Shown: one piece after another, positions 6,772 to 12,394 of the stretch | Position numbering within the stretch: position 1 is the first letter of the stretch | Layout of the letters: every line of letters starts with the position of its first letter | Assembly: GCA_034429695.1 (NCBI GenBank) | Contig: DAOUGC010000188.1 | Coordinates: 1-12,394 of the forward strand | Origin: DAOUGC01 sp034429695 | GTDB lineage: Bacteria > Chloroflexota > Anaerolineae > Anaerolineales > Anaerolineaceae | Reading direction: 5' to 3' | DNA: 12,394 nt | Program-made: the position numbers and the translations under genes | The notes under the pieces: generated by a model | Told to the model about the DNA's origin: nothing | Seen by the model: the letters and a program-made list of their open reading frames with translations, nothing else | The model's database searches: none

Positions 6772-8211
6772 ATGGCACATTCAGCTTCTACCGATCAAGA
6801 TGTTTTTCCTTCGGTCAATACACGGGATCAAATTCTCAATCTGGTAATCGGCAACCTGCCGTTGATCCTGTTCATGATCGATTCAAAAGGCATCATCCGT
6901 GTATCGGTGGGCAGCATCAGGGAGAATGTGCTGAAAAGCCGGATTAACGTGCAGTCTCAAAACATATACGAGCGTTATGCCGACGTGCCTGAGGTGATCA
7001 ATAATTACGAACGCGCCCTGCAAGGGGAGACCTTCTCCGCGTTTGTGAATATTGGCGACATCATATTGCATACCATATACTCGCCGCTCACCGATGAGAA
7101 TGGAGCCATCACCGGAGTGGTGGGGGTTTCGTCAGATGTCACCGCCGAGTTGCAGGTCAAACGCGCCCTGCTGGAGAGTGAGCTGCGCGTGCAGGTTTTG
7201 ATCGAGCGCGCTGCAATTGGGGTGGTGCTAAAAACCGTACAGGGAAACATGTTTTCCTGCAACCCAGCCTTGCAGGATATGCTGGGTTACAGCCAGGATG
7301 AGCTGGTGGCTTTTAGTTATATCGATCTCACCCATCCTGAGGACCGCATACAAAGTCAACGCCTGTTTTTGGAACTGGTGACAGGCGAACGCGACCGCTA
7401 TGTTCTGGAAAAACGTTACCGTCGCAAGGACGGAAGTTACATGTGGGGCAGAGTGACCGCGTCCTTGATGCCAACCAATCAGGGGGCTGCCCGCCATGTG
7501 ATCGCCATGATCGAGGATATCACCCAGTCGCGCCAACTGGCGCAGGAACTGGCTGAGGTGCGCCGGCGGCTGGCATTAAGCCGTGAGGTGGAACGCCTGA
7601 AACTGGCTCATTCCATTCATAACGGTCCCCTTCAGGAGCTGATCGGGATAACCTACCAGCTTCGCGCGCTGGAAAATAGCCCTGATGCGGAGTACAATAA
7701 AAATCAGTTACGCGATATCGCCGCTTCGTTGGATCAGCTTGCCGGTTCGTTGCGTAACCTTTCGGGGGAACTAAGGCCGACAACACTGGAGCCATTTGGG
7801 CTGGACAAAGCCATACGCACGCACGCCGAGGCAACCCAGGAACAACACCCTGAAATCTTAATGGTATTGCGATTGGCAGAGGAGAGGTTGGTTTTGCCTG
7901 ACGAAGCCCGCATTGGTTTGTTTCGCATTTATCAGGAATGTCTCGCCAATATCATCCGTCATGCAAATGCAAAAACCGTTTGGGTACGGTTGATGCTGGA
8001 TGATGACGCGGCGGTGCTCGAGGTTCAGGATGATGGCGTTGGCTTTGTTCAGCCAGTGCGCCGAATAGAATTGGTAAGAAATGGCCAGATGGGATTGGTG
8101 GGCGCCATGGAGCGGGCCGAGTCGCTGGGGGGGAGTCTGGAAATTGAATCAAAGCAAAATAGAGGTACCCTGGTACGTGCCATGGTGCCAAGAACCAATG
8201 CCAGTGCCTGA
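6772..8211 (+). CDS. PAS-PAS sensor histidine kinase, NarL/DegS-type (HisKA_3 + HATPase)
   Basis: A 479-residue soluble two-component kinase with no membrane helix. Residues about 18-125 are a first PAS domain ending in GVSSDVTAE (118-126). Residues about 133-252 are a second PAS domain of PAS_3 style (MLGYSQDEL 170-178, HPEDR 188-192, RRKDGSYMW 217-225). A coiled linker follows, then the HisKA_3 phosphoacceptor region with His283 in HSIHNGPLQEL (280-290); Asn replaces the usual Asp after His. The HATPase has the N box (QECLANIIRHA, 388-398), D box (QDDGVGF, 419-425) and G box (MGLVGAMERAESLGG, 440-454). The frame is open from 6583, but that stretch holds a hairpin and a palindrome and encodes non-PAS sequence, so ATG 6772 is preferred despite a poor ribosome site. 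Its cognate regulator begins 15 bases after the stop. PAS domains suggest a cytosolic cue (redox, gas or small ligand); the cue is unknown. Confidence 0.88.
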   Translation: MAHSASTDQDVFPSVNTRDQILNLVIGNLPLILFMIDSKGIIRVSVGSIRENVLKSRINVQSQNIYERYADVPEVINNYERALQGETFSAFVNIGDIILHTIYSPLTDENGAITGVVGVSSDVTAELQVKRALLESELRVQVLIERAAIGVVLKTVQGNMFSCNPALQDMLGYSQDELVAFSYIDLTHPEDRIQSQRLFLELVTGERDRYVLEKRYRRKDGSYMWGRVTASLMPTNQGAARHVIAMIEDITQSRQLAQELAEVRRRLALSREVERLKLAHSIHNGPLQELIGITYQLRALENSPDAEYNKNQLRDIAASLDQLAGSLRNLSGELRPTTLEPFGLDKAIRTHAEATQEQHPEILMVLRLAEERLVLPDEARIGLFRIYQECLANIIRHANAKTVWVRLMLDDDAAVLEVQDDGVGFVQPVRRIELVRNGQMGLVGAMERAESLGGSLEIESKQNRGTLVRAMVPRTNASA

Positions 8212-8226
8212 AAGAAGGTGTGAGTT

Positions 8227-8859
8227 ATGAGCCCAATAAAAGTGGTTGTGGCGGATGATCATCCAGTAGTGAGAAGCGGCATACGAACCTTGCTGGATAA
8301 AGTGGTGGATATTGAGGTGCTGGGTGAAGCGGCAACCGGAGGGCAGGCATTGGAGCTGGTGAACAAGCTTCAGCCTGACATTCTGTTGTTGGATATGGAA
8401 ATGCCCGACCTCAACGGACGCGAAGTGGCTCAAAAACTGCGCTCGAACAATTCGAGGGTGCGCATCCTGGCGCTCAGCGCATACGATGATCCGGTTTACA
8501 TTCGTGAGTTGCTGGAATCAGGCGCGGCGGGGTATCTGGTGAAGGAAGAGGCTCCCGAAACCATCGTGGATGCCATTCGTGGCGTGGCGCACGGCGAACA
8601 GGGCTGGGTCAGCCGGCGCATAGCCGCACAAATGGTCTCGTGGGTGCGGGGGGATGAAGTGGACGGCTCCAACCTGACCCCACGTGAGATGGATGTTTTA
8701 CGCCTGGTGGTGGATGGCAACACAAACCAGTCCATCGCCAATACACTTGGCATCAGCGAAAAGACGGTGGAGAAGTATATGGATGCCATCTTCACCAAAC
8801 TGAATGTATCTTCGCGGGTGGAAGCAGCGGTTTACGCTGTGCGGTTTGGATTGGTTTGA
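8227..8859 (+). CDS. NarL/FixJ-family response regulator, partner of the kinase at 6772
   Basis: A 210-residue DNA-binding regulator. The receiver domain (about 4-120) has the acidic pair Asp10-Asp11, phosphoacceptor Asp56 in LLLDMEMP (53-60), Ser84 in ALSAYD (82-87) and Lys106 in YLVKEE (103-108). The LuxR-type helix-turn-helix (about 149-205) is canonical: LTPREMDVLRLVVDGNTNQ, then the recognition helix around SEKTVEKYMDAIFTKL (177-192). Translation starts from AAGGTG (8215-8220), six bases before ATG 8227. The 15-base gap to the kinase gene makes co-transcription and pairing very likely. No terminator is visible after it; an AT-rich stretch follows. Confidence 0.94.
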   Translation: MSPIKVVVADDHPVVRSGIRTLLDKVVDIEVLGEAATGGQALELVNKLQPDILLLDMEMPDLNGREVAQKLRSNNSRVRILALSAYDDPVYIRELLESGAAGYLVKEEAPETIVDAIRGVAHGEQGWVSRRIAAQMVSWVRGDEVDGSNLTPREMDVLRLVVDGNTNQSIANTLGISEKTVEKYMDAIFTKLNVSSRVEAAVYAVRFGLV

Positions 8860-8931
8860 TAATTATTTTATTTAATCATAGTTTTTAATACCTTGCTTGT
8901 GAATTTCGGTAACTGATTCCATTTAGTTTTA

Positions 8932-8963
8932 ATAGGGGAATTCCTACCTGCCCCATAGGGGAA
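8932..8963 (+). repeat. Direct repeat upstream of csbD-like gene, with a motif shared with the yggT-like upstream region
   Basis: ATAGGGGAA occurs at 8932-8940 and again at 8955-8963, a 23-base period that places both copies on nearly the same helix face. The first copy continues into TAGGGGAATTCCTACCTG (8933-8950), which matches the sequence at 11067-11084 before the YggT-type gene in 15 of 18 positions. A regulator or sigma-factor site is plausible (inference). Confidence 0.4.
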
Positions 8964-8984
8964 ACGACGGTAACCATCTTTGAT

Positions 8985-9006
8985 GACATCCATTATCATG
9001 GATATC
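8985..9006 (+). repeat. Imperfect inverted repeat before the csbD-like gene
   Basis: ATCCAT (8988-8993) and ATGGAT (8998-9003) flank TATC; the arms extend to 9 bases with one mismatch. It lies between a weak promoter-like pair (TTGATG 8980-8985, TATCAA 9003-9008, 17 apart), so it could be an operator or chance. Apart from this and the direct repeat, 8860-9034 contains no gene that I see. Confidence 0.3.
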
Positions 9007-9034
9007 AAATATTGGTGAAAGGGAGGATTTTGGG

Positions 9035-9247
9035 ATGAATAACGATGTTTTAAAAGGTATATGGCGGCAGGTGCGCGGTGAGGCTCGCAAGACTTGGGGC
9101 AAGATAACCGATGACGAGTTTGATCAGGTGAATGGTGAAGCTGAACGCTTGGTGGGGGTGGTGCAGACCAAATACGGTTACACCCGCGAACAGGCGGAAC
9201 AGGAAGTTGAGTCTTTCATCAATCGGATGCAGGCAAACTCCCGATAG
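9035..9247 (+). CDS. CsbD-like small stress protein
   Basis: A 70-residue hydrophilic protein of the CsbD/YjbJ family, at the family's usual length. The hallmarks are in order: GIWRQVRGEARKTWGKITDDE (residues 8-28), the central GEAERLVGVVQTKYGY (34-49) and REQAEQEVESF (51-61). In Bacillus, csbD is part of the general stress regulon; the molecular role of the family is not established. GGGAGG upstream (about 10 bases before the ATG) gives a good ribosome site. It stands as a single gene between two related response regulators and ahead of a strong hairpin, so it could be a target of one of them (inference from position only). Confidence 0.9.
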   Translation: MNNDVLKGIWRQVRGEARKTWGKITDDEFDQVNGEAERLVGVVQTKYGYTREQAEQEVESFINRMQANSR

Positions 9248-9282
9248 GCAGTGAATTACCCGGACTGTCTGTTTTTGTTGCA

Positions 9283-9316
9283 ATGGATGGGGTGGGGAAA
9301 TCCCCGCCCCATCCAT
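9283..9316 (+). terminator. Strong GC-rich hairpin after the csbD-like gene
   Basis: A 15-bp stem (9283-9297 with 9302-9316, one G-U pair, four-base loop) begins 36 bases after the stop codon. It lacks a T tract on either strand, so it may act as a transcript-stabilising or rho-assisted 3' end rather than a classical intrinsic terminator. Confidence 0.55.
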
Positions 9317-9374
9317 ATTACTCAATTCTCCATGCCAAGGGGATGGGGTGCAAAACCAATGAGACCAATTGCAG

Positions 9375-9413
9375 GGACAGGTGACACAAAGGGGGTTGAT
9401 GTTCAGCCTGTCC
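9375..9413 (+). repeat. Inverted repeat in the leader of the orphan response regulator
   Basis: GGACAGG (9375-9381) pairs with CCTGTCC (9407-9413), and TGA/TCA extends the stem across a one-base bulge. It lies about 75 bases before the chosen ATG 9487. It may be an operator or leader RNA stem; alone it is weak evidence. Besides this and the hairpin at 9283-9316, the 239-base interval 9248-9486 shows nothing else clear. Confidence 0.3.
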
Positions 9414-9477
9414 GGGGAATAAAATGGCAACCACAACCACATATCATAAACACGCCTCAATCTTCCCTTCCCGAATT

Positions 9478-9481
9478 GAGG
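9478..9481 (+). promoter_or_regulatory. Ribosome binding site selecting ATG 9487
   Basis: GAGG five bases before ATG 9487 favours this start over the in-frame ATG at 9424. The 21 residues added by the earlier start (Thr/His-rich) do not resemble a receiver domain, and the sister regulator at 8227 begins in the same place relative to its Asp pair. Confidence 0.6.
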
Positions 9482-9486
9482 ATCGC

Positions 9487-10125
9487 ATGATTGAGACAGG
9501 CACAATCAGCGTGGTGCTTGCAGACGATCATGAAAGTGTGCGCAGGGGGATTAGAGATCTGTTGAAGAAAGCGCCGGATATTCGTGTGATCGGAGAAGCC
9601 GCATCTGGCAGGGAAGCCATCGTGATGGTGGAAAATCTTCATCCGCATGTCCTTTTGCTTGATATTGAAATGCCAGGCATGACCGGTATTGAGGTGACCC
9701 GCCGTTTGCGGGAGAAGAAAAACCTGGTTAATATTTTGATTCTCTCTGCTTACGATGACAATGAATATATTCGCGAGGTGCTGGCAAACGGCGCATCCGG
9801 TTATATTGTCAAAGGCGAGGCGCCCACCTGGGTGGTGGAAGCCGTGCGTGGAGTTGCCCAGGGACAGCGCGGTTGGGTGAGTTCCCGCATTGCAGCCAAG
9901 CTGCGTGCGATGCAACCTGGTGATCCACCGCAGATGACCATGACCTATCGTGAACTGGAGCTGCTGCGCATGTGCGCTGACCACCGTAGTAATGAGGAAA
10001 TGCTCACGCGGCTGCATATGACGCCTGACAGCCTGAAGGCGCACTTGCAGATGATCCTCAACAAGCTGGGTGTTGAGACATGGGAGGAGGCCGTCTTGCT
10101 TGCCCGGCGTGAAGGCTGGATCTGA
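9487..10125 (+). CDS. Orphan NarL-family response regulator with diverged DNA-binding domain
   Basis: A 212-residue regulator clearly paralogous to the one at 8227; both share LSAYDD, YIRE, GYxVKxEAP, RGVAxG and GWVSxRIAA in register. The receiver is complete: Asp13-Asp14, phosphoacceptor Asp59 in LLLDIEMP (57-64), Ser87 and Lys109. The C-terminal helix-turn-helix (about 150-206) is recognisable but altered: MTYRE replaces LTPRE, the Gly before the second helix is His (DHRSNEEMLTRL, 165-176), and the recognition helix reads TPDSLKAHLQMILNKL (179-194). No kinase lies next to it, so the kinase at 6772 could phosphorylate both regulators, or the pair could compete. A 17-bp-stem terminator follows. 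It probably arose by local duplication, with different DNA targets (inference). Confidence 0.9.
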   Translation: MIETGTISVVLADDHESVRRGIRDLLKKAPDIRVIGEAASGREAIVMVENLHPHVLLLDIEMPGMTGIEVTRRLREKKNLVNILILSAYDDNEYIREVLANGASGYIVKGEAPTWVVEAVRGVAQGQRGWVSSRIAAKLRAMQPGDPPQMTMTYRELELLRMCADHRSNEEMLTRLHMTPDSLKAHLQMILNKLGVETWEEAVLLARREGWI

Positions 10126-10140
10126 ACACGCCAATCTTGC

Positions 10141-10182
10141 AATCATAAAAACTCCCCTTCCAACAGGGGAGTTTTTATGATT
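10141..10182 (+). terminator. Long perfect terminator hairpin after the orphan regulator
   Basis: A perfect 17-bp stem (10141-10157 with 10166-10182) has an eight-base loop. Its 3' arm contains GGGGAGTTTTT, the standard GC stem plus U run, and the mirror arm supplies the A run, so it could act in both directions. A T-rich stretch continues to about 10205. Confidence 0.93.
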
Positions 10183-10229
10183 TCTTGTTCTTTTTGCTTT
10201 TCTTTGATACAAATAAACCAGAGGTGGCC

Positions 10230-11069
10230 ATGAATATCATCCAGCAAATGAATCAAATGGCGGTCCAACCCGGTTGCCTGGCTGTCTGGGGGCTGGGGCA
10301 GATGGGTTTTGCATTCAAGGGCAATTCCCCTGAAATTCTTTACATTGACCCGGTACTCTCGGATGTGGTGGCGATTAAATTTCCAGAGCAGGCGGGTCTC
10401 ATGTCGCGTTCGTTTCCGCCGCCGGTGGAGCCGGGGGACATAACCAATGCCACCTGGGTGTTGTGTACGCACGAGCATATTGACCATGCTGACCCGTTGA
10501 CGCTGGGTCCTTTAATGCAGGCTTCGCCGGATGCAAAAGTGATTGCCAGCGGATGGTGTGATGGGATGCTGGAGGAAGCCGGCATACCGCACCACCGCAG
10601 GGTGCGTCCAAAGATGGGAACCACCCTGCAACTGGGGGCGTTTTCGGTGACGCCCATTCCTGCAGCGCATTATGGCATGGATCATGATGAACATCTGGGG
10701 TATCGGTTTTTGAGTTACATCATTGAGATCAGCGGTGTGCGCGTTTTGCACAGCGGCGATACATTAATGCACCCCGAATGGGTCTTGGCATTGAAGGAAC
10801 AACCGCGGGTGGATGTTGCCATTCTGGCGGTCAATGGGCGCGATCCCTTCCGCGAAGAAATGGATATTCTGGGCAATTTGACGCCGGAAGAAGCGGTGTG
10901 GTTGGGTGAAAAACTGGGCTGGGATGTGATCATTCAGGGGCACAACGACCTGTTTCCCTTCAATACCATTGCACCGGGGCTGTTCGCAGACGCCGTGCGG
11001 CATTACAACCCGCGCCAGAAGTTCCATTCCCTGCAGCCGGGAGAGTTATTTTACTATGTTCGTCCCTAG
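10230..11069 (+). CDS. UlaG-like metallo-beta-lactamase-fold metal-dependent hydrolase
   Basis: A 279-residue cytosolic protein of the MBL superfamily, closest in motif layout to the UlaG (L-ascorbate-6-phosphate lactonase) group. Visible elements are WGLGQMGFAFK (20-30), YIDPVLSD (38-45), the metal-binding THEHIDHAD (80-88, HxHxDH), the second-site His in AAHYG (145-149), HSGDT (174-178, carrying the bridging Asp) and a late QGHND (236-240). All usual metal ligands appear intact. ATG 10230 follows AGAGGTGG and is preferred; the frame is open back to TTG 10185, but those bases are the terminator's U-rich tail. No sugar-uptake or ula-type genes are nearby, so ascorbate metabolism is not supported; many family members have unknown phosphoester or lactone substrates. 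It appears to be a single-gene unit. Confidence 0.85.
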   Translation: MNIIQQMNQMAVQPGCLAVWGLGQMGFAFKGNSPEILYIDPVLSDVVAIKFPEQAGLMSRSFPPPVEPGDITNATWVLCTHEHIDHADPLTLGPLMQASPDAKVIASGWCDGMLEEAGIPHHRRVRPKMGTTLQLGAFSVTPIPAAHYGMDHDEHLGYRFLSYIIEISGVRVLHSGDTLMHPEWVLALKEQPRVDVAILAVNGRDPFREEMDILGNLTPEEAVWLGEKLGWDVIIQGHNDLFPFNTIAPGLFADAVRHYNPRQKFHSLQPGELFYYVRP

Positions 11070-11084
11070 GGAGATTCCTACCCG
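11067..11084 (+). promoter_or_regulatory. 18-base motif shared with the upstream region of the csbD-like gene
   Basis: TAGGGAGATTCCTACCCG overlaps the stop of the hydrolase gene and lies 106 bases before the YggT-type start. It matches 8933-8950 in 15 of 18 positions, the mismatches being an internal AG/GA swap and one C/T. Candidate regulator-binding or promoter element (inference). Confidence 0.35.
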
Positions 11085-11130
11085 GCTTTAAGGTGACATA
11101 CCAATAGACTTCAAACCATGCTTCGATTAC

Positions 11131-11164
11131 AAACAGGGTACCTTTATTACAGGGCGCCCTGTTT
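11131..11164 (+). repeat. ACAGGG repeats forming nested inverted repeats before the yggT-like gene
   Basis: AAACAGGG (11131-11138) is the exact reverse complement of CCCTGTTT (11157-11164), and ACAGGGCGCCCTGT (11149-11162) is a perfect 14-base palindrome. The right arm is followed by CTTATTT, so it might serve as a weak terminator of the hydrolase gene. Three ACAGGG units in 34 bases would also fit an operator. Confidence 0.45.
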
Positions 11165-11190
11165 CTTATTTGTGGAAAGGATGATGAATA

Positions 11191-11622
11191 ATGACTGCTC
11201 CTCTACCTCCAAGTGATCCTTATGATCCCTACCGCCGCACGGAAGTGCAGGAACAGGTGGTGGTGGAACAGGATCAAGTGATTGCCCGGCCTTCGCTGCC
11301 GGCTCAAATAGCGCGAGTGATCTGGCTGGTGACCGGTTTTGTTGAAGCCGCCATCGCCATCCGGGTTTTGTTGAAGCTGATTGCGGCCAACCCTGCCAGT
11401 CCCTTCGCTGCCATTGTTTATGGTTTTACCGATTTGTTCCTGTGGCCCTTTATGGGGCTTACCGCAACCCCGGCTGCGGCTGGCATGGTGCTTGAAATTT
11501 CGTCCATCATTGCCATGTTTGTATATGCTTTGCTGGCCTGGGGACTGGTTGAGGTGGTTTATCTGATCTTTGCCCCCTCCCGAACCCGTACACGGGTGCG
11601 GGATGTGCGCCGTCGTTACTAA
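11191..11622 (+). CDS. YggT-family membrane protein
   Basis: A 143-residue protein with a hydrophilic N-terminal 35 residues (Pro/Tyr then Glu/Gln/Val-rich), a first membrane helix at about 40-64, a conserved re-entrant-looking loop with NPASPFAAIVYGFTDLFLWP (67-86), and a second helix at about 102-127, ending in a strongly basic tail. The helix-ANPxSPF-TDLFLxP arrangement is the YggT hallmark. Family members are linked to osmotic stress, cell division or photosystem biogenesis in different lineages; no biochemical activity is established. ATG 11191 is preceded by GGAAAGGAT; nearby ATGs at 11181 and 11184 are out of frame. It shares an upstream motif with the csbD-like gene, hinting at co-regulation under envelope stress (inference). 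Confidence 0.85.
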   Translation: MTAPLPPSDPYDPYRRTEVQEQVVVEQDQVIARPSLPAQIARVIWLVTGFVEAAIAIRVLLKLIAANPASPFAAIVYGFTDLFLWPFMGLTATPAAAGMVLEISSIIAMFVYALLAWGLVEVVYLIFAPSRTRTRVRDVRRRY

Positions 11623-11646
11623 AATTTTTGTAAAAATTGTTATAAT
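11616..11646 (+). promoter_or_regulatory. Promoter of the DUF362 gene, with an AT-rich palindrome inside it
   Basis: An exact TATAAT lies at 11641-11646, 31 bases before ATG 11678. The -35 is poor (TTACTA at 11616-11621, spacer 19, overlapping the yggT-like stop). Between them AATTTTT (11623-11629) and AAAAATT (11632-11638) form a 7-2-7 dyad, well placed for repressor or activator binding. Confidence 0.55.
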
Positions 11647-11677
11647 GGAGGGTATACACCCCTGTTAAGGAGTCAAC

Positions 11678-12394
11678 ATGCCCTCCATTGTCTATTTTGG
11701 TTCTGCCCGTCAGTGCCGTCTGGATGCACGTGAAACGTTACCCGCGAAGCTCGATCTGATCCTCGACCGCCTGAATCTTCGCGACCGGGTGAAGGACGAG
11801 CTGGTTGCATTAAAGATGCATACCGGTAACAACCTGTCATACTCCACCATTCACCCCGTGTTTGTGCGCAAGGTGGTGCAGGCCATCAAGGATGGCGGTG
11901 GAAAGCCCTTTGTGCTGGATGTGGACTGGGATGTGCGCGGTTGTGAAGCGCGCGGCTATACCCCCGAAGTGCTTGGCTGCCCGGTCTACCCGATTGCCGG
12001 CCCCAAAGACAATTACTATTACGAATACGAACGCCCCTACAAGAACATGAAGACCTGGAAACTGGCCGGTCTGGTGCAGGATGCCACTTTCCTGGTCAAT
12101 TTTGCCCATCTCAAGGGTCATCCATCCTGCTCCTTTGGCGGGGTGATCAAGAACCTTGCCCTGGGTTTCATGGTGGGTGAGACGCGCGGTCGCATGCACG
12201 ATGTCAATCACTACGAGCCGTACTGGTTCGCTGATCGCTGTCCTGATCCGGTGGTCCGCCAGCGCATCATTGACAGTTGCCCGCACGGTGCGCTGGTGCA
12301 GGACAAGCACAAGGCTGACGAGTTGCACCTGCATTATGAACAGTGCAATCAGTGTATGCGCTGCATGGCAGTGGCTCCAGAAGGCAGCCTGGTG
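11678..12394 (+). CDS. DUF362 domain iron-sulfur protein, 3' end outside window
   Basis: The reading frame is open for 239 residues to the window edge. AAGGAG (11667-11672), five bases before ATG 11678, fixes the start. The DUF362 core is recognised by MHTGNN (47-52), VFVRKVVQAIKDGGGKPFVLD (61-81, written here only as a region), and the signature NFAHLKGHPSCSFGGVIKN (141-159) followed by LALGF (160-164). A ferredoxin-like region starts near 185: ADRCPD (185-190), SCPHGAL (200-206) and CNQCMRCMAVAP (223-234). The last is C-x2-C-x2-C-x3-A-P, with Ala where a [4Fe-4S] ferredoxin has its fourth Cys; the earlier motif is also incomplete. The remaining ligand could come from Cys188, Cys201 or beyond the edge. 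DUF362 proteins are suspected redox proteins without a settled function. It has its own promoter. Confidence 0.82.
   Translation, partial: MPSIVYFGSARQCRLDARETLPAKLDLILDRLNLRDRVKDELVALKMHTGNNLSYSTIHPVFVRKVVQAIKDGGGKPFVLDVDWDVRGCEARGYTPEVLGCPVYPIAGPKDNYYYEYERPYKNMKTWKLAGLVQDATFLVNFAHLKGHPSCSFGGVIKNLALGFMVGETRGRMHDVNHYEPYWFADRCPDPVVRQRIIDSCPHGALVQDKHKADELHLHYEQCNQCMRCMAVAPEGSLV

Noticed and set aside
9424..9486. Earlier ATG for the orphan response regulator
   Set aside because: It adds 21 residues unlike a receiver domain; ATG 9487 has a properly spaced GAGG and matches the sister protein's start.
9457..10212. Minus-strand open frame of 251 codons
   Set aside because: It is fully antisense to a confident response regulator and runs through its terminator; composition (His/Gln-rich) is typical of a shadow frame.
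10185..10229. TTG-initiated extension of the UlaG-like hydrolase
   Set aside because: It lies in the U-rich tail of the preceding terminator; AGAGGTGG before ATG 10230 is a clear ribosome site.
1..12394. tRNA, rRNA, CRISPR array, insertion sequence or phage genes
   Set aside because: I saw no cloverleaf, no regularly spaced repeats, no transposase or integrase motifs and no terminal repeats; by-eye inspection cannot exclude a small ncRNA.

Overview
The window looks like chromosomal DNA of a member of the Chloroflexota, most likely Anaerolineae-like. The basis is family content: a very large STAND-ATPase/TPR/BTAD regulator, a DUF5317 membrane protein, an Os1348-like NHLP-clan small protein, NarL-type two-component genes and a DUF362 protein. 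This is inference from gene families, since no rRNA or other marker gene is present. Every gene I accept is on the + strand. The window cuts both the first gene (5' end) and the last gene (3' end).

Layout. 1-1179: C-terminal part of a LytR-CpsA-Psr (LCP) cell-wall polymer transferase with a proline-rich cytoplasmic tail. 1283-4522: a 1079-residue MalT-like STAND regulator whose output domain is a SARP-type winged helix plus BTAD; it has a plausible promoter (1209-1237) and a clear intrinsic terminator (4543-4573). 4798-6491: a compact set made of a 33-residue hydrophobic peptide gene, a DUF5317 membrane protein, an NHLP-clan (Os1348-like) small protein translationally overlapping it, and an HD-GYP c-di-GMP phosphodiesterase. 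6598-6634 is a terminator-like hairpin. 6705-6727 is a perfect 10-3-10 dyad just upstream of a soluble PAS-PAS histidine kinase (6772-8211) and its NarL-type response regulator (8227-8859). 9035-9247: a CsbD-like stress protein. 9487-10125: a second, orphan NarL-type regulator closely related to the first, closed by a 17-bp-stem terminator. 10230-11069: a UlaG-like metallo-beta-lactamase-fold hydrolase. 11191-11622: a YggT-family membrane protein. 11678 to the edge: a DUF362 iron-sulfur protein behind a consensus -10 box.

How the genes may work together. The window is dominated by signalling and envelope functions. The most intriguing segment is 4751-8859. A short peptide with the look of an exported signal (basic start, hydrophobic core, Gly/Pro/Cys tail) sits behind a 9-bp inverted repeat, with a multi-pass membrane protein, a RiPP-leader-like protein lacking any nearby maturase, an HD-GYP enzyme, and then a soluble two-component pair behind its own palindrome. 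A peptide-based sensing circuit feeding c-di-GMP and the kinase is a testable hypothesis, not something the sequence proves. The later genes (CsbD, YggT) share an 18-base upstream motif (15/18 identical), which suggests a common envelope or stress regulator.
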